Part shown: piece after piece, positions 1 to 8,671 of the stretch | Layout of the letters: every line of letters starts with the position of its first letter | Position numbering within the stretch: position 1 is the stretch's first letter | Assembly: GCA_902767225.1 (NCBI GenBank) | Contig: CACXGN010000007.1 | Location: 1-64,000 of the forward strand | Reading direction: 5' to 3' | Source: an uncultured Eubacteriales bacterium | Lineage (GTDB): Bacteria; Bacillota; Clostridia; Christensenellales; Borkfalkiaceae | Length of the DNA: 64,000 nt | Notes under the pieces: generated by a model | Database searches by the model: none | Told to the model about the DNA's origin: nothing | Seen by the model: only the letters and a program-made list of their open reading frames with translations | Translations under genes and position numbers: made by a program

Positions 1-11
1 TACCCCTGCCA
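1..11 (+). tRNA. 3' end of a tRNA gene, cut by the window edge
   Basis: The window opens with TACCCCTGCCA, which has the form of a tRNA 3' acceptor strand, discriminator base and CCA tail. It is followed at once by an intrinsic terminator. The tRNA body lies outside the window, so its identity cannot be read. The same 11 bases recur at 147-157. Confidence 0.45.
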
Positions 12-16
12 AAACG

Positions 17-42
17 AAAAAACAGCCAACGCGCTGTTTTTT
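17..42 (+). terminator. Intrinsic terminator after the tRNA end
   Basis: A 10-bp stem (17-26 with 33-42, GC-rich at the loop end) is closed by a 6-nt loop and runs into a T tract. It sits where a tRNA transcript would end. Confidence 0.6.
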
Positions 43-52
43 TGTTTTGTAT

Positions 53-157
53 GTGGGTGTGCGATTTGACCAAATGGTTCGGACGCCTTTGACGGGCAAA
101 TATAACGGACATAGTCCTGCGTAGCAAATGCGGAGCAGTATCCAGCTACCCCTGCCA
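53..157 (+). pseudogene. Degenerate tRNA-Gln-like sequence
   Basis: The 3' end repeats the CTACCCCTGCCA tail, and a plausible 5' acceptor strand GTGGGTG at 53-59 pairs with it except for one mismatch and two G-U pairs. A CTTTGAC stretch resembles a tRNA-Gln anticodon loop (UUG), and a D-arm-like CCAAATGGTT precedes it. The T-loop lacks the TTCGA core and its stem has two mismatches. At about 105 nt the unit is too long for a normal class I tRNA. I read it as a decayed or rearranged tRNA copy, or a non-functional tRNA-like RNA. The call is weak. Confidence 0.25.
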
Positions 158-160
158 TTG

Positions 161-190
161 AAAAAAGAACGGCACAGCCCGTTCTTTTTT
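161..190. terminator. Bidirectional intrinsic terminator
   Basis: A 12-bp perfect stem (161-172 with 179-190) with a 6-nt loop carries an A tract on the left and a T tract on the right. It can end the tRNA-like transcript from the left and the AEC transporter operon from the right. Confidence 0.75.
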
Positions 191-215
191 TATCTGTTTA
201 CTCTATTGAATTAAA

Positions 216-1220
216 CTATATTGCAACACCGAAAATGCCAGTAAAGGCAAGATAGGTAAGCGGGATCGTTACTATTGAAAATATGGTTGATAAAAGCACC
301 ATAACGGAAGCAGAATCCCCATCGCCGCCGAACTGAACGGAAAACATAACCGTGTTGGTTGCGGAAGGCATTGAAAGCGTGAAAAAGATTGCAAACTTAA
401 TGGTAGACGAAACGGGCAGAAAGGCAACCACAAGCATAGACAAAACCGACATTACGATAAGTTTTAACACGGCTGTAATATATGCCCATTTATCCAAGAA
501 CAAATCTTTGATTTTAACGTCGGCAAGTTTTATACCAACCACGACCATAGCAAGCGGAGTTACCGTTTCCGCCAAGAAGTTTATGCTTTGCATAAGTTTC
601 GAAAGAATCGCATGCCCAACCGTTCCGTCGGGAAGTGCGGTTGCAATAGGCGTTTTAACTGCGAAAAACAATATCATACCGACAGCAACGCCGATGATCG
701 TAGGATTAAGCAGCGCCTTTTTGACCGATATATCCTTTCTGTCTCCCGTGATCATAAATATGCCTATTGACCAAGTAAGTAGGTTAAATACGGCTATAAC
801 TACCGACGTATAAATTAAAATTTCGCCTATGTGAGTAGTGCCGGAAAAAAGCATCTGCAAAAACGGGAGCCCCATATATCCGCAATTACCGAAAACCGAA
901 GCAAATCTTGCGACGTTTTTCTTCTTATCGTTATCTTTATTGCGTATTATTAAATAAACCAACCCTATCATAACGAAGTGTACCAAAAAAGCAAGCCCCG
1001 CAACGATAAGCATATTAAGCCCTATCTTCGGATCGTAAGCGGTTTTTTGAAAGCCCATTATCATAAGCATGGGTTGGCAGCCGTATAAAACGAGCGTGGA
1101 AAAGGCTTCCGCCGCGCCTTTTTTTAAAAGTTTGCATTTAACCAAAACGTATCCCGGAACCGCAAGCAGAACGAGTGATACGACCGCTATTAAAACGTGT
1201 AAAAAATCGATATTTTCCAT
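216..1220 (-). CDS. AEC family transporter
   Basis: This 334-residue, strongly hydrophobic protein has about ten membrane segments in two blocks separated by a more polar middle. That is the layout of the auxin efflux carrier (AEC) family of secondary transporters, which in bacteria export or import organic acids such as malate. The substrate cannot be read from sequence. It is the last gene of a three-gene run with the PHP protein and the exonuclease; its ATG lies 1 nt after the PHP stop, and no Shine-Dalgarno is seen, so translation is probably coupled. It ends in TAG, showing that amber is a normal stop here. Confidence 0.85.
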   Translation of the reverse strand: MENIDFLHVLIAVVSLVLLAVPGYVLVKCKLLKKGAAEAFSTLVLYGCQPMLMIMGFQKTAYDPKIGLNMLIVAGLAFLVHFVMIGLVYLIIRNKDNDKKKNVARFASVFGNCGYMGLPFLQMLFSGTTHIGEILIYTSVVIAVFNLLTWSIGIFMITGDRKDISVKKALLNPTIIGVAVGMILFFAVKTPIATALPDGTVGHAILSKLMQSINFLAETVTPLAMVVVGIKLADVKIKDLFLDKWAYITAVLKLIVMSVLSMLVVAFLPVSSTIKFAIFFTLSMPSATNTVMFSVQFGGDGDSASVMVLLSTIFSIVTIPLTYLAFTGIFGVAI

Positions 1221-1221
1221 A

Positions 1222-1938
1222 TTACTTTATATGTTTAGCCCTAAAAAATTTTTTGTATAAGTCTTCGTTTTTTATAAGTTTCGGCTGATTATTGAAAAGA
1301 TAATCGGCAAGATCTTTTTCGTTTTCAATACTTTCGGGGATATAAATTCCGCCGGTTATCGCCTGCCCTTCGTCGTGATAATCTGTGCCCGAAAGAGATC
1401 TAAGCCCGTTTTCTCGGCAGAGATTTTCGGCAAGGTCGTTATAATTATAATGATTTATATGCCCGTTAAACGCTTCCGCACCGTGGATAAACTTCGGATC
1501 ACCAACCGCAACTCCTTCTCTAAAAGGGTGCGTTTGATACATAAATATTCCGTGCGCTTCGGAAAATTCAAACATCTCTTTCTGAGTTTTGTAAAATAAC
1601 GGTAAATTATCGTATAGATCAGATTTATCGTAGCCGTATAACATATATTCCGAATAAAGCCCGTCTTCTCTTACGGCACGGGTTTCCGCACCGAGAAAGA
1701 CTTTTACGCCGTATATTTTGCCAAACTTTTTAACGCTTTCAAAAAGCGAAAAATAAAAGTCGAGTTTATCTATATGTGTTTCCCCCGGATACTCGTCGTA
1801 ACAAACTTTGCAATAGTGGTTTGTCAATACGATACCGCCGTATCCCGCCTTTTTATATTCTTTAATTAAGGTTTCTGGCGGGACGCTTGCGCATCCGCTA
1901 CCCTGCAAACAATGGCAATGTGTTTCAAGTTTTATCAT
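1222..1938 (-). CDS. PHP domain phosphoesterase-like protein
   Basis: The 238-residue protein starts with the HxH metal motif (H7, H9 in ETHCHC) of the polymerase-and-histidinol-phosphatase (PHP) family. Later conserved His/Asp positions appear in TNHYC, HPFREG and GTDYHDEG, so the metal site looks complete. PHP enzymes hydrolyse phosphoesters of nucleotides, nucleic acids or small metabolites; the substrate is unknown. The start overlaps the exonuclease stop as ATGA, which implies translational coupling and possibly a joint nucleotide role. Confidence 0.8.
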   Translation of the reverse strand: MIKLETHCHCLQGSGCASVPPETLIKEYKKAGYGGIVLTNHYCKVCYDEYPGETHIDKLDFYFSLFESVKKFGKIYGVKVFLGAETRAVREDGLYSEYMLYGYDKSDLYDNLPLFYKTQKEMFEFSEAHGIFMYQTHPFREGVAVGDPKFIHGAEAFNGHINHYNYNDLAENLCRENGLRSLSGTDYHDEGQAITGGIYIPESIENEKDLADYLFNNQPKLIKNEDLYKKFFRAKHIK

Positions 1939-2525
1939 AAGTATTTTTTCAGTTCCTTAAAAGCCTCTTCGCTTTCAATACCCGTTTTAACCGCAAGATA
2001 TAATGCCGCGGTATCGAACCTTGCGTCGTGGAAGCCGCAATCAAAATTAAAAAGTTTTTCGGTTTCACGCTTTATATCGAATTCGGTAACGCAAAAATAG
2101 TCGCAAAGTTCGGAAAGTTTCGGATATTTATATCCGCTGTTGTGCGCTCTTGAAAGTTTACAAATCGGAACGGATTTTTTCATAGAACAAAAACTGTTTT
2201 TTATGGGTAAGATCTTACCCACTCTGTTAAATTCCGCCCGCAAAAACGCCTCGTCGAAGGAAACGTTATGGGATATAACTACGTCCGCCGATAAAAAATC
2301 TTTTTCAATTTCATCCGCATGATCCGAAAAAACTTTGCCATCGGACAAAACTTTCAATCGCTCTGCCGAAAACCCGTGCACCGCAACGGCAAACGGATCA
2401 ACATAAGGCACGGCAAAGAAAAAGTTCTTTGTTTTAACGCCGCTTTTGTTTTCTAATATATATGATAACTGAACTATTTCCCCTGGGTTAAGTCCGGTCG
2501 TTTCGGTATCGAGATAAATTATCAT
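1935..2525 (-). CDS. DnaQ-like 3'-5' exonuclease
   Basis: A 196-residue DEDDh-type exonuclease. The first motif DTETTG supplies D6 and E8, a middle Asp lies in SHNVSFDEAF, and the closing HxAxxD motif is HDARFD. It is a stand-alone exonuclease domain without a polymerase or helicase part, like many small RNase T/epsilon-like proteins. The start is supported by AAGGA a few bases upstream, directly behind the T tract of the terminator that ends the preceding lipoprotein gene. It heads the exonuclease-PHP-AEC run. Confidence 0.85.
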   Translation of the reverse strand: MIIYLDTETTGLNPGEIVQLSYILENKSGVKTKNFFFAVPYVDPFAVAVHGFSAERLKVLSDGKVFSDHADEIEKDFLSADVVISHNVSFDEAFLRAEFNRVGKILPIKNSFCSMKKSVPICKLSRAHNSGYKYPKLSELCDYFCVTEFDIKRETEKLFNFDCGFHDARFDTAALYLAVKTGIESEEAFKELKKYL

Positions 2526-2535
2526 AAATTCCTTA

Positions 2536-2566
2536 AAAAGGGCAAAACTCGTCGTTTTGCCCTTTT
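2536..2566 (-). terminator. Terminator after the lipoprotein gene
   Basis: A 13-bp perfect stem (2536-2548 with 2554-2566) and a 5-nt loop, followed on the minus strand by a T tract. It sits just upstream of the exonuclease ribosome binding site, so read-through could set exonuclease expression. Confidence 0.8.
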
Positions 2567-2582
2567 AGATTTTTATAAGGTT

Positions 2583-4487
2583 TTATTCGTTTATAAGATT
2601 ATTATAAGCGTTTTTATATCTTATTACCTTAGAAGAGTCGTGCTTATATTTTGCAATTATATCGCTTTCCTTATTATTTAGCGCGTTGGTAGCGTCCGAA
2701 TATATTTCAATCAATTTGTAAATGAAAGAATTCGTATCAACGTCGTCTTCTTCAAAGTTATTCAAAATCGAATTATAAACTTCTTCCCAGTCCGTTCCGG
2801 TAGTACCCGCCTGTTCGTCGAGATATTCGGTAAGGGTTGCAAAACCCGTTTCCGCTTTTAAGAGTTCTGACATAAACATAACGTGGTAACCGTAATCGGT
2901 TGCAACTACGATGTAACTGCCGCTGCCGTAGTTTTCGTAATTGATCATATCCATCAAAATTCTTCCGGCTTTTGCGAACGCTTTTACGTAAGTATCCGTA
3001 CCACCGATATCAAGCGACGGGGTTATCGTGTACCCCTTATAGGTATTAAGCGAACCGGGGTCGGTAGAAAAGGCGAATAAAAGATCGTTTATTATCGCGT
3101 CGTATTCTTCGTTCTTTTCCGCGTTGACGAGTTTTTTAACGGCGATTTCGTTGACCGTTTCGGAAATTTTGCTTTCACCGTAAACCCAGATATCCATAGC
3201 GTCTAAAAATTCGTCTATTCCGAATTCTTTTATGCTGTCTATTCTATACGAGAAACTGTCGTCTTCATTGACTTTTGGGAACTGAGTAACTTCGCCCTGG
3301 AAGGGAATAGTTTTGTCTTCTGACGCAAATATATAGTCGCCGGTAAACTTTTTGGTCTCATAATCGAAGTCGTATCCCGAAAGTATCCAACTCGAACGAA
3401 GGTCTTTTACTACCGTCGCGCTTAAAATATCGTTTAACTTTTGCGCTCTTTCGGCTTCGTAAAGTTTATTTGAAAGCGCGCTTATTAGTTCGCTTTGTTT
3501 ATCGCTTGCGCCGAGCAATAGGTTATAAACGTAACTATACGTTCCCTTAGTGGGGTTATAAACTATCGGAGCGGTTGCGGTTGCGGAAGAGAGCGCAGAT
3601 TCGAAATCCACCGTAGAAGAAGATTTATTCGTAGCGTCTTCATACATTTTGGCATAGATCGCTTCTAGCGCTTCAAATCCGGTTTTGCCGTCGAACTCTA
3701 TTTCCTTTCTGAGTTTATTTTTAAAATGTTTTTCGTATTCTTTGATTAAAAGATTTTCTTTTTCGGAAGAATAGGTTTGTTTATAAAAACTTGTTTCGGT
3801 TAAGTTGTTTTTGTATTCTGAACCCAAAAATCCGTTGTTTTCCAAAAGTTTTAAGAACTTGTTGTAAGCCTTTCTTCTGTTCGATCCTACCGTGCCGATA
3901 TCTGCGCCATCCGCGCCGAATTCGTCGATATATGCCTGTTTTTCCGCGTCGGTTTTTTCGGCGGTTTTGTTTTCGGCATCCGAAGGTTTGGTCCTTACTT
4001 CTTCAGAGTAGGTATCGCCCTTTCTTTTGTCGGTTTTATCTTCGTCGTATCCGTCGATAAAATCGTTCATGGATTTAATGGTCTGATATTTCGCGTCGAG
4101 CATATCTTCGTCGGTCAAATATCTTTCAGCGTCCCATTTATCTTTCCCATCGCGCTTAATATAAGTTTCGTCCGCGTCAAGTTCCATTATGACGCTTTGA
4201 ACCATAATTCTCGAATTGATAAGGTTTTCTAAAATCATTTCGAAAACTTGACCGGCGGTGTAGTTACCGGACGCGACGTAAGAATAGCCGTAACTTAAAT
4301 AAGCCATGACCATTTCTCTCTTTTTGATTTCTTCCTTTTTGGCGGAAGGATCGAGTTGAACGGTCGCGACGACTTGTTCAACGTCTGCATCGGTGTCGGT
4401 AGTGACAAGATTACAACCCGAAAGCGCGGATACCGAAAGCACCAACGCAAGAACGAGAGTTATTAGCGCAATAAGTTTTTTTCTCAT
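2583..4487 (-). CDS. Large lipoprotein, possibly a divergent PrsA/SurA-like foldase
   Basis: I place the start at the ATG at 4487, preceded by GGAGAATT; an in-frame ATG nine codons further upstream lacks this signal. The 634-residue product begins MRKK, followed by a hydrophobic stretch and the lipobox LSGC, so it should be a lipid-anchored surface protein. The rest is hydrophilic, helix-rich and Lys/Glu/Asp-rich. A late GYHVMFM segment resembles the end of a parvulin-type isomerase domain, and peptidyl-prolyl isomerase lipoproteins are often found beside mfd in Bacillota. I see no complete parvulin domain, so the foldase role is an inference from position and topology. Confidence 0.6.
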   Translation of the reverse strand: MRKKLIALITLVLALVLSVSALSGCNLVTTDTDADVEQVVATVQLDPSAKKEEIKKREMVMAYLSYGYSYVASGNYTAGQVFEMILENLINSRIMVQSVIMELDADETYIKRDGKDKWDAERYLTDEDMLDAKYQTIKSMNDFIDGYDEDKTDKRKGDTYSEEVRTKPSDAENKTAEKTDAEKQAYIDEFGADGADIGTVGSNRRKAYNKFLKLLENNGFLGSEYKNNLTETSFYKQTYSSEKENLLIKEYEKHFKNKLRKEIEFDGKTGFEALEAIYAKMYEDATNKSSSTVDFESALSSATATAPIVYNPTKGTYSYVYNLLLGASDKQSELISALSNKLYEAERAQKLNDILSATVVKDLRSSWILSGYDFDYETKKFTGDYIFASEDKTIPFQGEVTQFPKVNEDDSFSYRIDSIKEFGIDEFLDAMDIWVYGESKISETVNEIAVKKLVNAEKNEEYDAIINDLLFAFSTDPGSLNTYKGYTITPSLDIGGTDTYVKAFAKAGRILMDMINYENYGSGSYIVVATDYGYHVMFMSELLKAETGFATLTEYLDEQAGTTGTDWEEVYNSILNNFEEDDVDTNSFIYKLIEIYSDATNALNNKESDIIAKYKHDSSKVIRYKNAYNNLINE

Positions 4488-4532
4488 ATAAATTCTCCAA
4501 AAAGCACAATACACAGTATACTACTTTACTTT

Positions 4533-4560
4533 ATTATAAAGTATAAACTATAAGCGGCAA
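4533..4560 (-). promoter_or_regulatory. Sigma-A promoter of the lipoprotein gene
   Basis: On the minus strand TTGCCG (4555-4560), a 16-bp spacer and TATAAT (4533-4538) lie about 45 nt before the start, so the gene can be transcribed independently of mfd. Confidence 0.65.
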
Positions 4561-4633
4561 AATTGCAACCTTTTTTAAGTTTTTTAATCAAGTTTAATAA
4601 GATAAAAAATCAAAATTTTGTATAATCTTAAAA

Positions 4634-7600
4634 TCAGTTTGTCGCTGCACGCAAAAATTCTTTTACAAGGGATAACATTTGGTCGTTTGTTTCGCCCCTG
4701 TTTACAAATCTGATTTCGGGCGCGCCCGTCATAACTATCTTAACGCTGCCGTTAAATTCGTCTATCGCGCGGCTAAGCCCTTTATTTGAAAACGCCTCGA
4801 ACTTATAAAATTTTATCGACGTTTCTTCTTTACTAACCGTTATTTTGGAAACACCAATGGATTTTGCAAGATACTTTACGCACACCACGGCGAAAAGATT
4901 TTCTATTTCCGGTGGGATCTTGCCGTAAACTTCGCGATAAGTTTCTTTAAGTTCCTTTTCTTCCTTTAATGAAGATATTTCGGCGATCGCCTTATACGCT
5001 TCCATCCGGGCTGAAGAACTCATTATATACTCGTCCGGAATAAAAGCCGTAACTCTTACGTCAAGATCGATGGGCAATTCTTCCTTTCCGGATAATTCTT
5101 CGCGCAAAAGTTTTGAATACAGTTCGTAACCTATTTTATCCATATGCCCGTGTTGTTCCGCACCGAGAACGTTGCCCGCGCCCCTTATTTCCAAATCGCG
5201 CATTGCGATCTTTATTCCGCTGCCCATTTCGGCAAATTCGACTATCGCGGAAAGCCTGTCGAAAGCCGCGCCCAAAAGCACCTTTTCGCGCTTATAGGTA
5301 AAATATGCGTAAGCCAGTCTATCCGATCTTCCTACCCTGCCCTTTAACTGATAAAGAGTTGAAAGCCCGAGTTTATCCGCGTCTATAACGATAAGCGTAT
5401 TCGCCTTCGGAAGGTCTACTCCGTTTTCTATTATGGTTGTGGATATCAAAACGTCGCTCTCTCCGCGGTAAAAGGAAAGCACGTTGTTTTCGAGAGTTTT
5501 TTCTTCCATTCTGCCGTGGATAACGGTTATTTTAACGTTCGGCAAAACGTTTTTCATCCTTTCGGCAAAAGAATAAATCGTTTCCACGCGGTTATACAGT
5601 ATAAACGCTTGCCCGCCCCTGCCGATCTCTCTTAAAACGGCGTCTTTAATCAGCATATCCGACTCTTCGGTTACGTATGTTTGCACGGGTAACCGCTTTT
5701 TGGGCGGAGTGTTTATAGTGCTGATCTCACGTATTCCCGTAAGCGACATATTGAGCGTTCTGGGAATAGGCGTGGCGGTAAGCGTAAGCGTGTCTACGTT
5801 CTTTTTCATTAGTTTTATCTTTTCTTTATGTTCCACGCCGAACCGCTGTTCTTCGTCTAAAATAAGCAGCCCCAAATCCTTAAAGTCGACGTCTTTACCT
5901 AAAAGCCTGTGCGTGCCGATAATAAAATCTATCTTTCCTTCTTTAAGGTCGTTTAGGATTTTCGCTTGTTCCGCGTCCGACTTAAAGCGGTTAAGGACGG
6001 CAACTTTTACGCCGAACTTATTAAATCTTTTTACCGCCGTGCTATAATGCTGTTCGGTAAGAATAGTCGTCGGCGCGAGCATAGCCGCCTGTTTTCCGTT
6101 CATGACGGCAAGAAATACCGCGCGTAGAGCGACTTCGGTTTTACCGAATCCCACGTCTCCGCAAACCAGCCTGTCCATAACTTTTCCGCTCGTCATATCT
6201 AAAACCACGTCCGTAAAAGCCGCGTGCTGATCGGGGGTGTCTTCATACTCGAATTCGGAAATAAAAATATTCATCATCTCCTGATCGAGTGAAAACTTAA
6301 ACCCCTTTTCGGCGTTTCTTTCCGCGTAAAGCTTTTTAAGGTCGAAAGACATTTTCTTTATGCTATCGATAACCCTTCCCTTTATCCGCTCGAAATCTTT
6401 TCCGCCGATTTTGGAAAGTTTCGGGGTTTTTTCCGCCCCTATATATTTTGATAAAACGTCTAACTCTTCGACAGGAACGTATAAAACGTCTCCGCCGTGA
6501 TATTCCACGGCGATATAGTCTTTCGTGCCCTCAAGCGTGGTGATTTTTTTATTGCCTAAAACCTTTCCTATTCCGTGCGTTTCGTGAACGCAATAGTCCC
6601 CTTTTTCGGGAGCGTTGAAAAAGGCTTGCTTTTTATTTTTTATTTTTCTTTCTGCAACCTTTTTAGCGTATAAGTTTCCGCTGCCGATGACCGCCGTTTT
6701 ATTTTCGTGCGAAATAAAGCCCGTTTCCAGCCTATCCGCAGTTACCGAAACGCCGCCTTCATTTAAGCCTACTTTTGCGTTTATATTTGACTTCAAAAAG
6801 TCTGCGGTAATGTTTTCCGCTCTACGCATTTCACCGGTAGAGACCACGACGCGGTATCCGCCGTTTATCCAGTTTTTAACGTCGGTAAATAGTTGCTTAA
6901 AGTCAAGTTTATAGTCGATAACCCCCGAAACCTGCGGATTGATAATTTTTAAAGGAGAGAAAAAGTCCACGGAAGAAGTTAAAGAAGATAGCGCCGCGAC
7001 GGGATACTTTTTGAACTTTTCTTTAAGAGCATCCACACTTAAAAAGTTCTCGCGCTGAAAGTCGAAAACCCCGCCTTCTTGCTCTAAAGACAAAAATCTT
7101 CCGTCGAATTCTTCGTATAAAAGTTTTGCCGTCTCGTTGGTCTTTTTGCCTTCGTCTATAATAACTACCGTTTCGGGGCTTATATACTCGTCGAAAAATA
7201 TCGCGCCGTTATTTTTTCCCGCGAATATAGAAGTAAAATCGAAGTCAGAGTTCTCCGCGGCAATCTCTAAATCGGATAAAAGGGTTTGAAGTTTCGCCTT
7301 GCTTTTTACGGTCGAAGTTTTTACGCAATTTCTTGCAAGCGAAAGTATTCTTTCCGTTTCGGGTTCTGAAAGCACGTTCTCCACCGCCTGCAAAATCTTT
7401 ACGGTATTAAAATATTCGGTGTTTTTTCGCGTTTCCGCGTCGAAGGTTTTAATGCTTTCAACCGTGTCTCCGAAAAAGTCTATCCTATAAGGCGATTCGG
7501 AATTTATCGGGAAAACGTCTATAATATCCCCGCGCACGGAAAAAGCGCCCTTACTTTCCGTTTGGTCGGTGCGCTTATATCCAAGCTGAACGAGCGTTGA

Positions 7601-8026
7601 AACGACTTCTTCTATCTTATATTCCCCGCCCTTATCTATATCCACACTTAAAGTTTTTGCGGGGAAGGTCTGCATAAGCGTTTCAACCGTGGCGATTATA
7701 ACGTCCGCCGTTTCAGCCTCGAAAAGCGCGGCTATTCTCGAATAAGTCAAGTCCTTTGAAAAGCCGCGACTGGGAATTAAAAGTTCGTCTTTAGGCGGGA
7801 TCACCACGCACTTTTTGTCCGAAAATTCTTTTATAAGTTCTTTGAATTTATTAGCGGTGATATAATCGTTACAGACTAAAAGTATCGGACGGTTAACGCT
7901 TGATATAAGGTAAGATTTATAAGAATCGTTAACGCCAAAAACCGCCGAAGGAATACCTTGGCGGATATATTCGCAGAAAAGTTCTAACGATTTCGGTCTA
8001 TTTTGTTCTAAAAATTTATTGAGCAT
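4634..8026 (-). CDS. mfd: Transcription-repair coupling factor Mfd
   Basis: This 1130-residue protein is the DNA translocase that removes RNA polymerase stalled at DNA lesions and recruits UvrA. An N-terminal UvrB-like region is followed by the RNA polymerase interaction domain (DYCVHETHGIG, VEYHGGDVLYVPV), then a RecG-like helicase with Walker A GDVGFGKTE and Walker B DEEQRFGV. Further helicase motifs TATPIPRTL and QLKGRVGRS and a C-terminal TRCF domain complete it. Length is normal. It lies 20 nt downstream of pth, with no recognisable Shine-Dalgarno before its ATG. Confidence 0.98.
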   Translation of the reverse strand: MLNKFLEQNRPKSLELFCEYIRQGIPSAVFGVNDSYKSYLISSVNRPILLVCNDYITANKFKELIKEFSDKKCVVIPPKDELLIPSRGFSKDLTYSRIAALFEAETADVIIATVETLMQTFPAKTLSVDIDKGGEYKIEEVVSTLVQLGYKRTDQTESKGAFSVRGDIIDVFPINSESPYRIDFFGDTVESIKTFDAETRKNTEYFNTVKILQAVENVLSEPETERILSLARNCVKTSTVKSKAKLQTLLSDLEIAAENSDFDFTSIFAGKNNGAIFFDEYISPETVVIIDEGKKTNETAKLLYEEFDGRFLSLEQEGGVFDFQRENFLSVDALKEKFKKYPVAALSSLTSSVDFFSPLKIINPQVSGVIDYKLDFKQLFTDVKNWINGGYRVVVSTGEMRRAENITADFLKSNINAKVGLNEGGVSVTADRLETGFISHENKTAVIGSGNLYAKKVAERKIKNKKQAFFNAPEKGDYCVHETHGIGKVLGNKKITTLEGTKDYIAVEYHGGDVLYVPVEELDVLSKYIGAEKTPKLSKIGGKDFERIKGRVIDSIKKMSFDLKKLYAERNAEKGFKFSLDQEMMNIFISEFEYEDTPDQHAAFTDVVLDMTSGKVMDRLVCGDVGFGKTEVALRAVFLAVMNGKQAAMLAPTTILTEQHYSTAVKRFNKFGVKVAVLNRFKSDAEQAKILNDLKEGKIDFIIGTHRLLGKDVDFKDLGLLILDEEQRFGVEHKEKIKLMKKNVDTLTLTATPIPRTLNMSLTGIREISTINTPPKKRLPVQTYVTEESDMLIKDAVLREIGRGGQAFILYNRVETIYSFAERMKNVLPNVKITVIHGRMEEKTLENNVLSFYRGESDVLISTTIIENGVDLPKANTLIVIDADKLGLSTLYQLKGRVGRSDRLAYAYFTYKREKVLLGAAFDRLSAIVEFAEMGSGIKIAMRDLEIRGAGNVLGAEQHGHMDKIGYELYSKLLREELSGKEELPIDLDVRVTAFIPDEYIMSSSARMEAYKAIAEISSLKEEKELKETYREVYGKIPPEIENLFAVVCVKYLAKSIGVSKITVSKEETSIKFYKFEAFSNKGLSRAIDEFNGSVKIVMTGAPEIRFVNRGETNDQMLSLVKEFLRAATN

Positions 8027-8046
8027 AAACGGGTTTTGGGCAAAAA

Positions 8047-8622
8047 TCAGTCGATATTGCCGTTATACCTTTGCATGATATACTCTACCGTTTTTCCGCC
8101 GGCAAAATCGGCGGCGGCAAGGGCTGCCCTTTCGGTTGCGGGACCGAGTTTTTCACTCTCTGCCTTTCCTATCTTTGATAAAACGTAGTCTATAAGCGGA
8201 ACAGGACTTTCCACGATAGGCTTAAAGCCTACTCTTATCCTTGCGAAGTTCTCGGAATTTAAGCACTTTATAATACTTCTCATCCCGTTATGAGTTCCCG
8301 CAGAACCCTTTTCCCTTATGCGGACCTGCCCCATATTCAAATCGTAGTCGTCGAAAATAACTATAAGATCTTTTAAGTCGGCTTTAAAAAACGAAACGAG
8401 CTCAAATACGCTTTCGCCACTTAAATTCATATACGTTAAGGGCTTTGCAAGCACGACCTTTTCGCCGCCTATTTTAGTTTCGGCGATAGCCGCCTTGCAC
8501 TTTTGCTTATTAAAGGCAACGGAAAGTTTCTCGGCAACTTTATCGATAGTGATAAATCCGAGATTATGATACGTGTTTTCGTATTTTTTTTCGGGGTTAC
8601 CCAGCCCGACTATGATCTTCAT
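8047..8622 (-). CDS. pth: Peptidyl-tRNA hydrolase
   Basis: The enzyme cleaves peptidyl-tRNA released by stalled ribosomes. The N-terminus KIIVGLGNPEKKYENTYHNLGF is typical, with the catalytic His at residue 19, and GSAGTHNGMRS is the conserved substrate-binding loop. I chose the ATG at 8622 (191 residues) because it gives the standard N-terminus and has GGA seven bases before it; an ATG four codons upstream is possible. It precedes mfd, a common arrangement in Bacillota, and follows the prs terminator. Confidence 0.96.
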   Translation of the reverse strand: MKIIVGLGNPEKKYENTYHNLGFITIDKVAEKLSVAFNKQKCKAAIAETKIGGEKVVLAKPLTYMNLSGESVFELVSFFKADLKDLIVIFDDYDLNMGQVRIREKGSAGTHNGMRSIIKCLNSENFARIRVGFKPIVESPVPLIDYVLSKIGKAESEKLGPATERAALAAADFAGGKTVEYIMQRYNGNID

Positions 8623-8637
8623 ATTATTTTCCATATG

Positions 8638-8661
8638 AAAAAGCCGTATGAACGGCTTTTT
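8638..8661 (-). terminator. Terminator between prs and pth
   Basis: A 10-bp perfect stem (8638-8647 with 8652-8661) and a 4-nt loop, rich in U at the 3' arm on the minus strand. It lies immediately after the prs stop and just before the pth start, and may attenuate read-through into pth-mfd. Confidence 0.7.
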
Positions 8662-8671
8662 CTTTCGTGAA

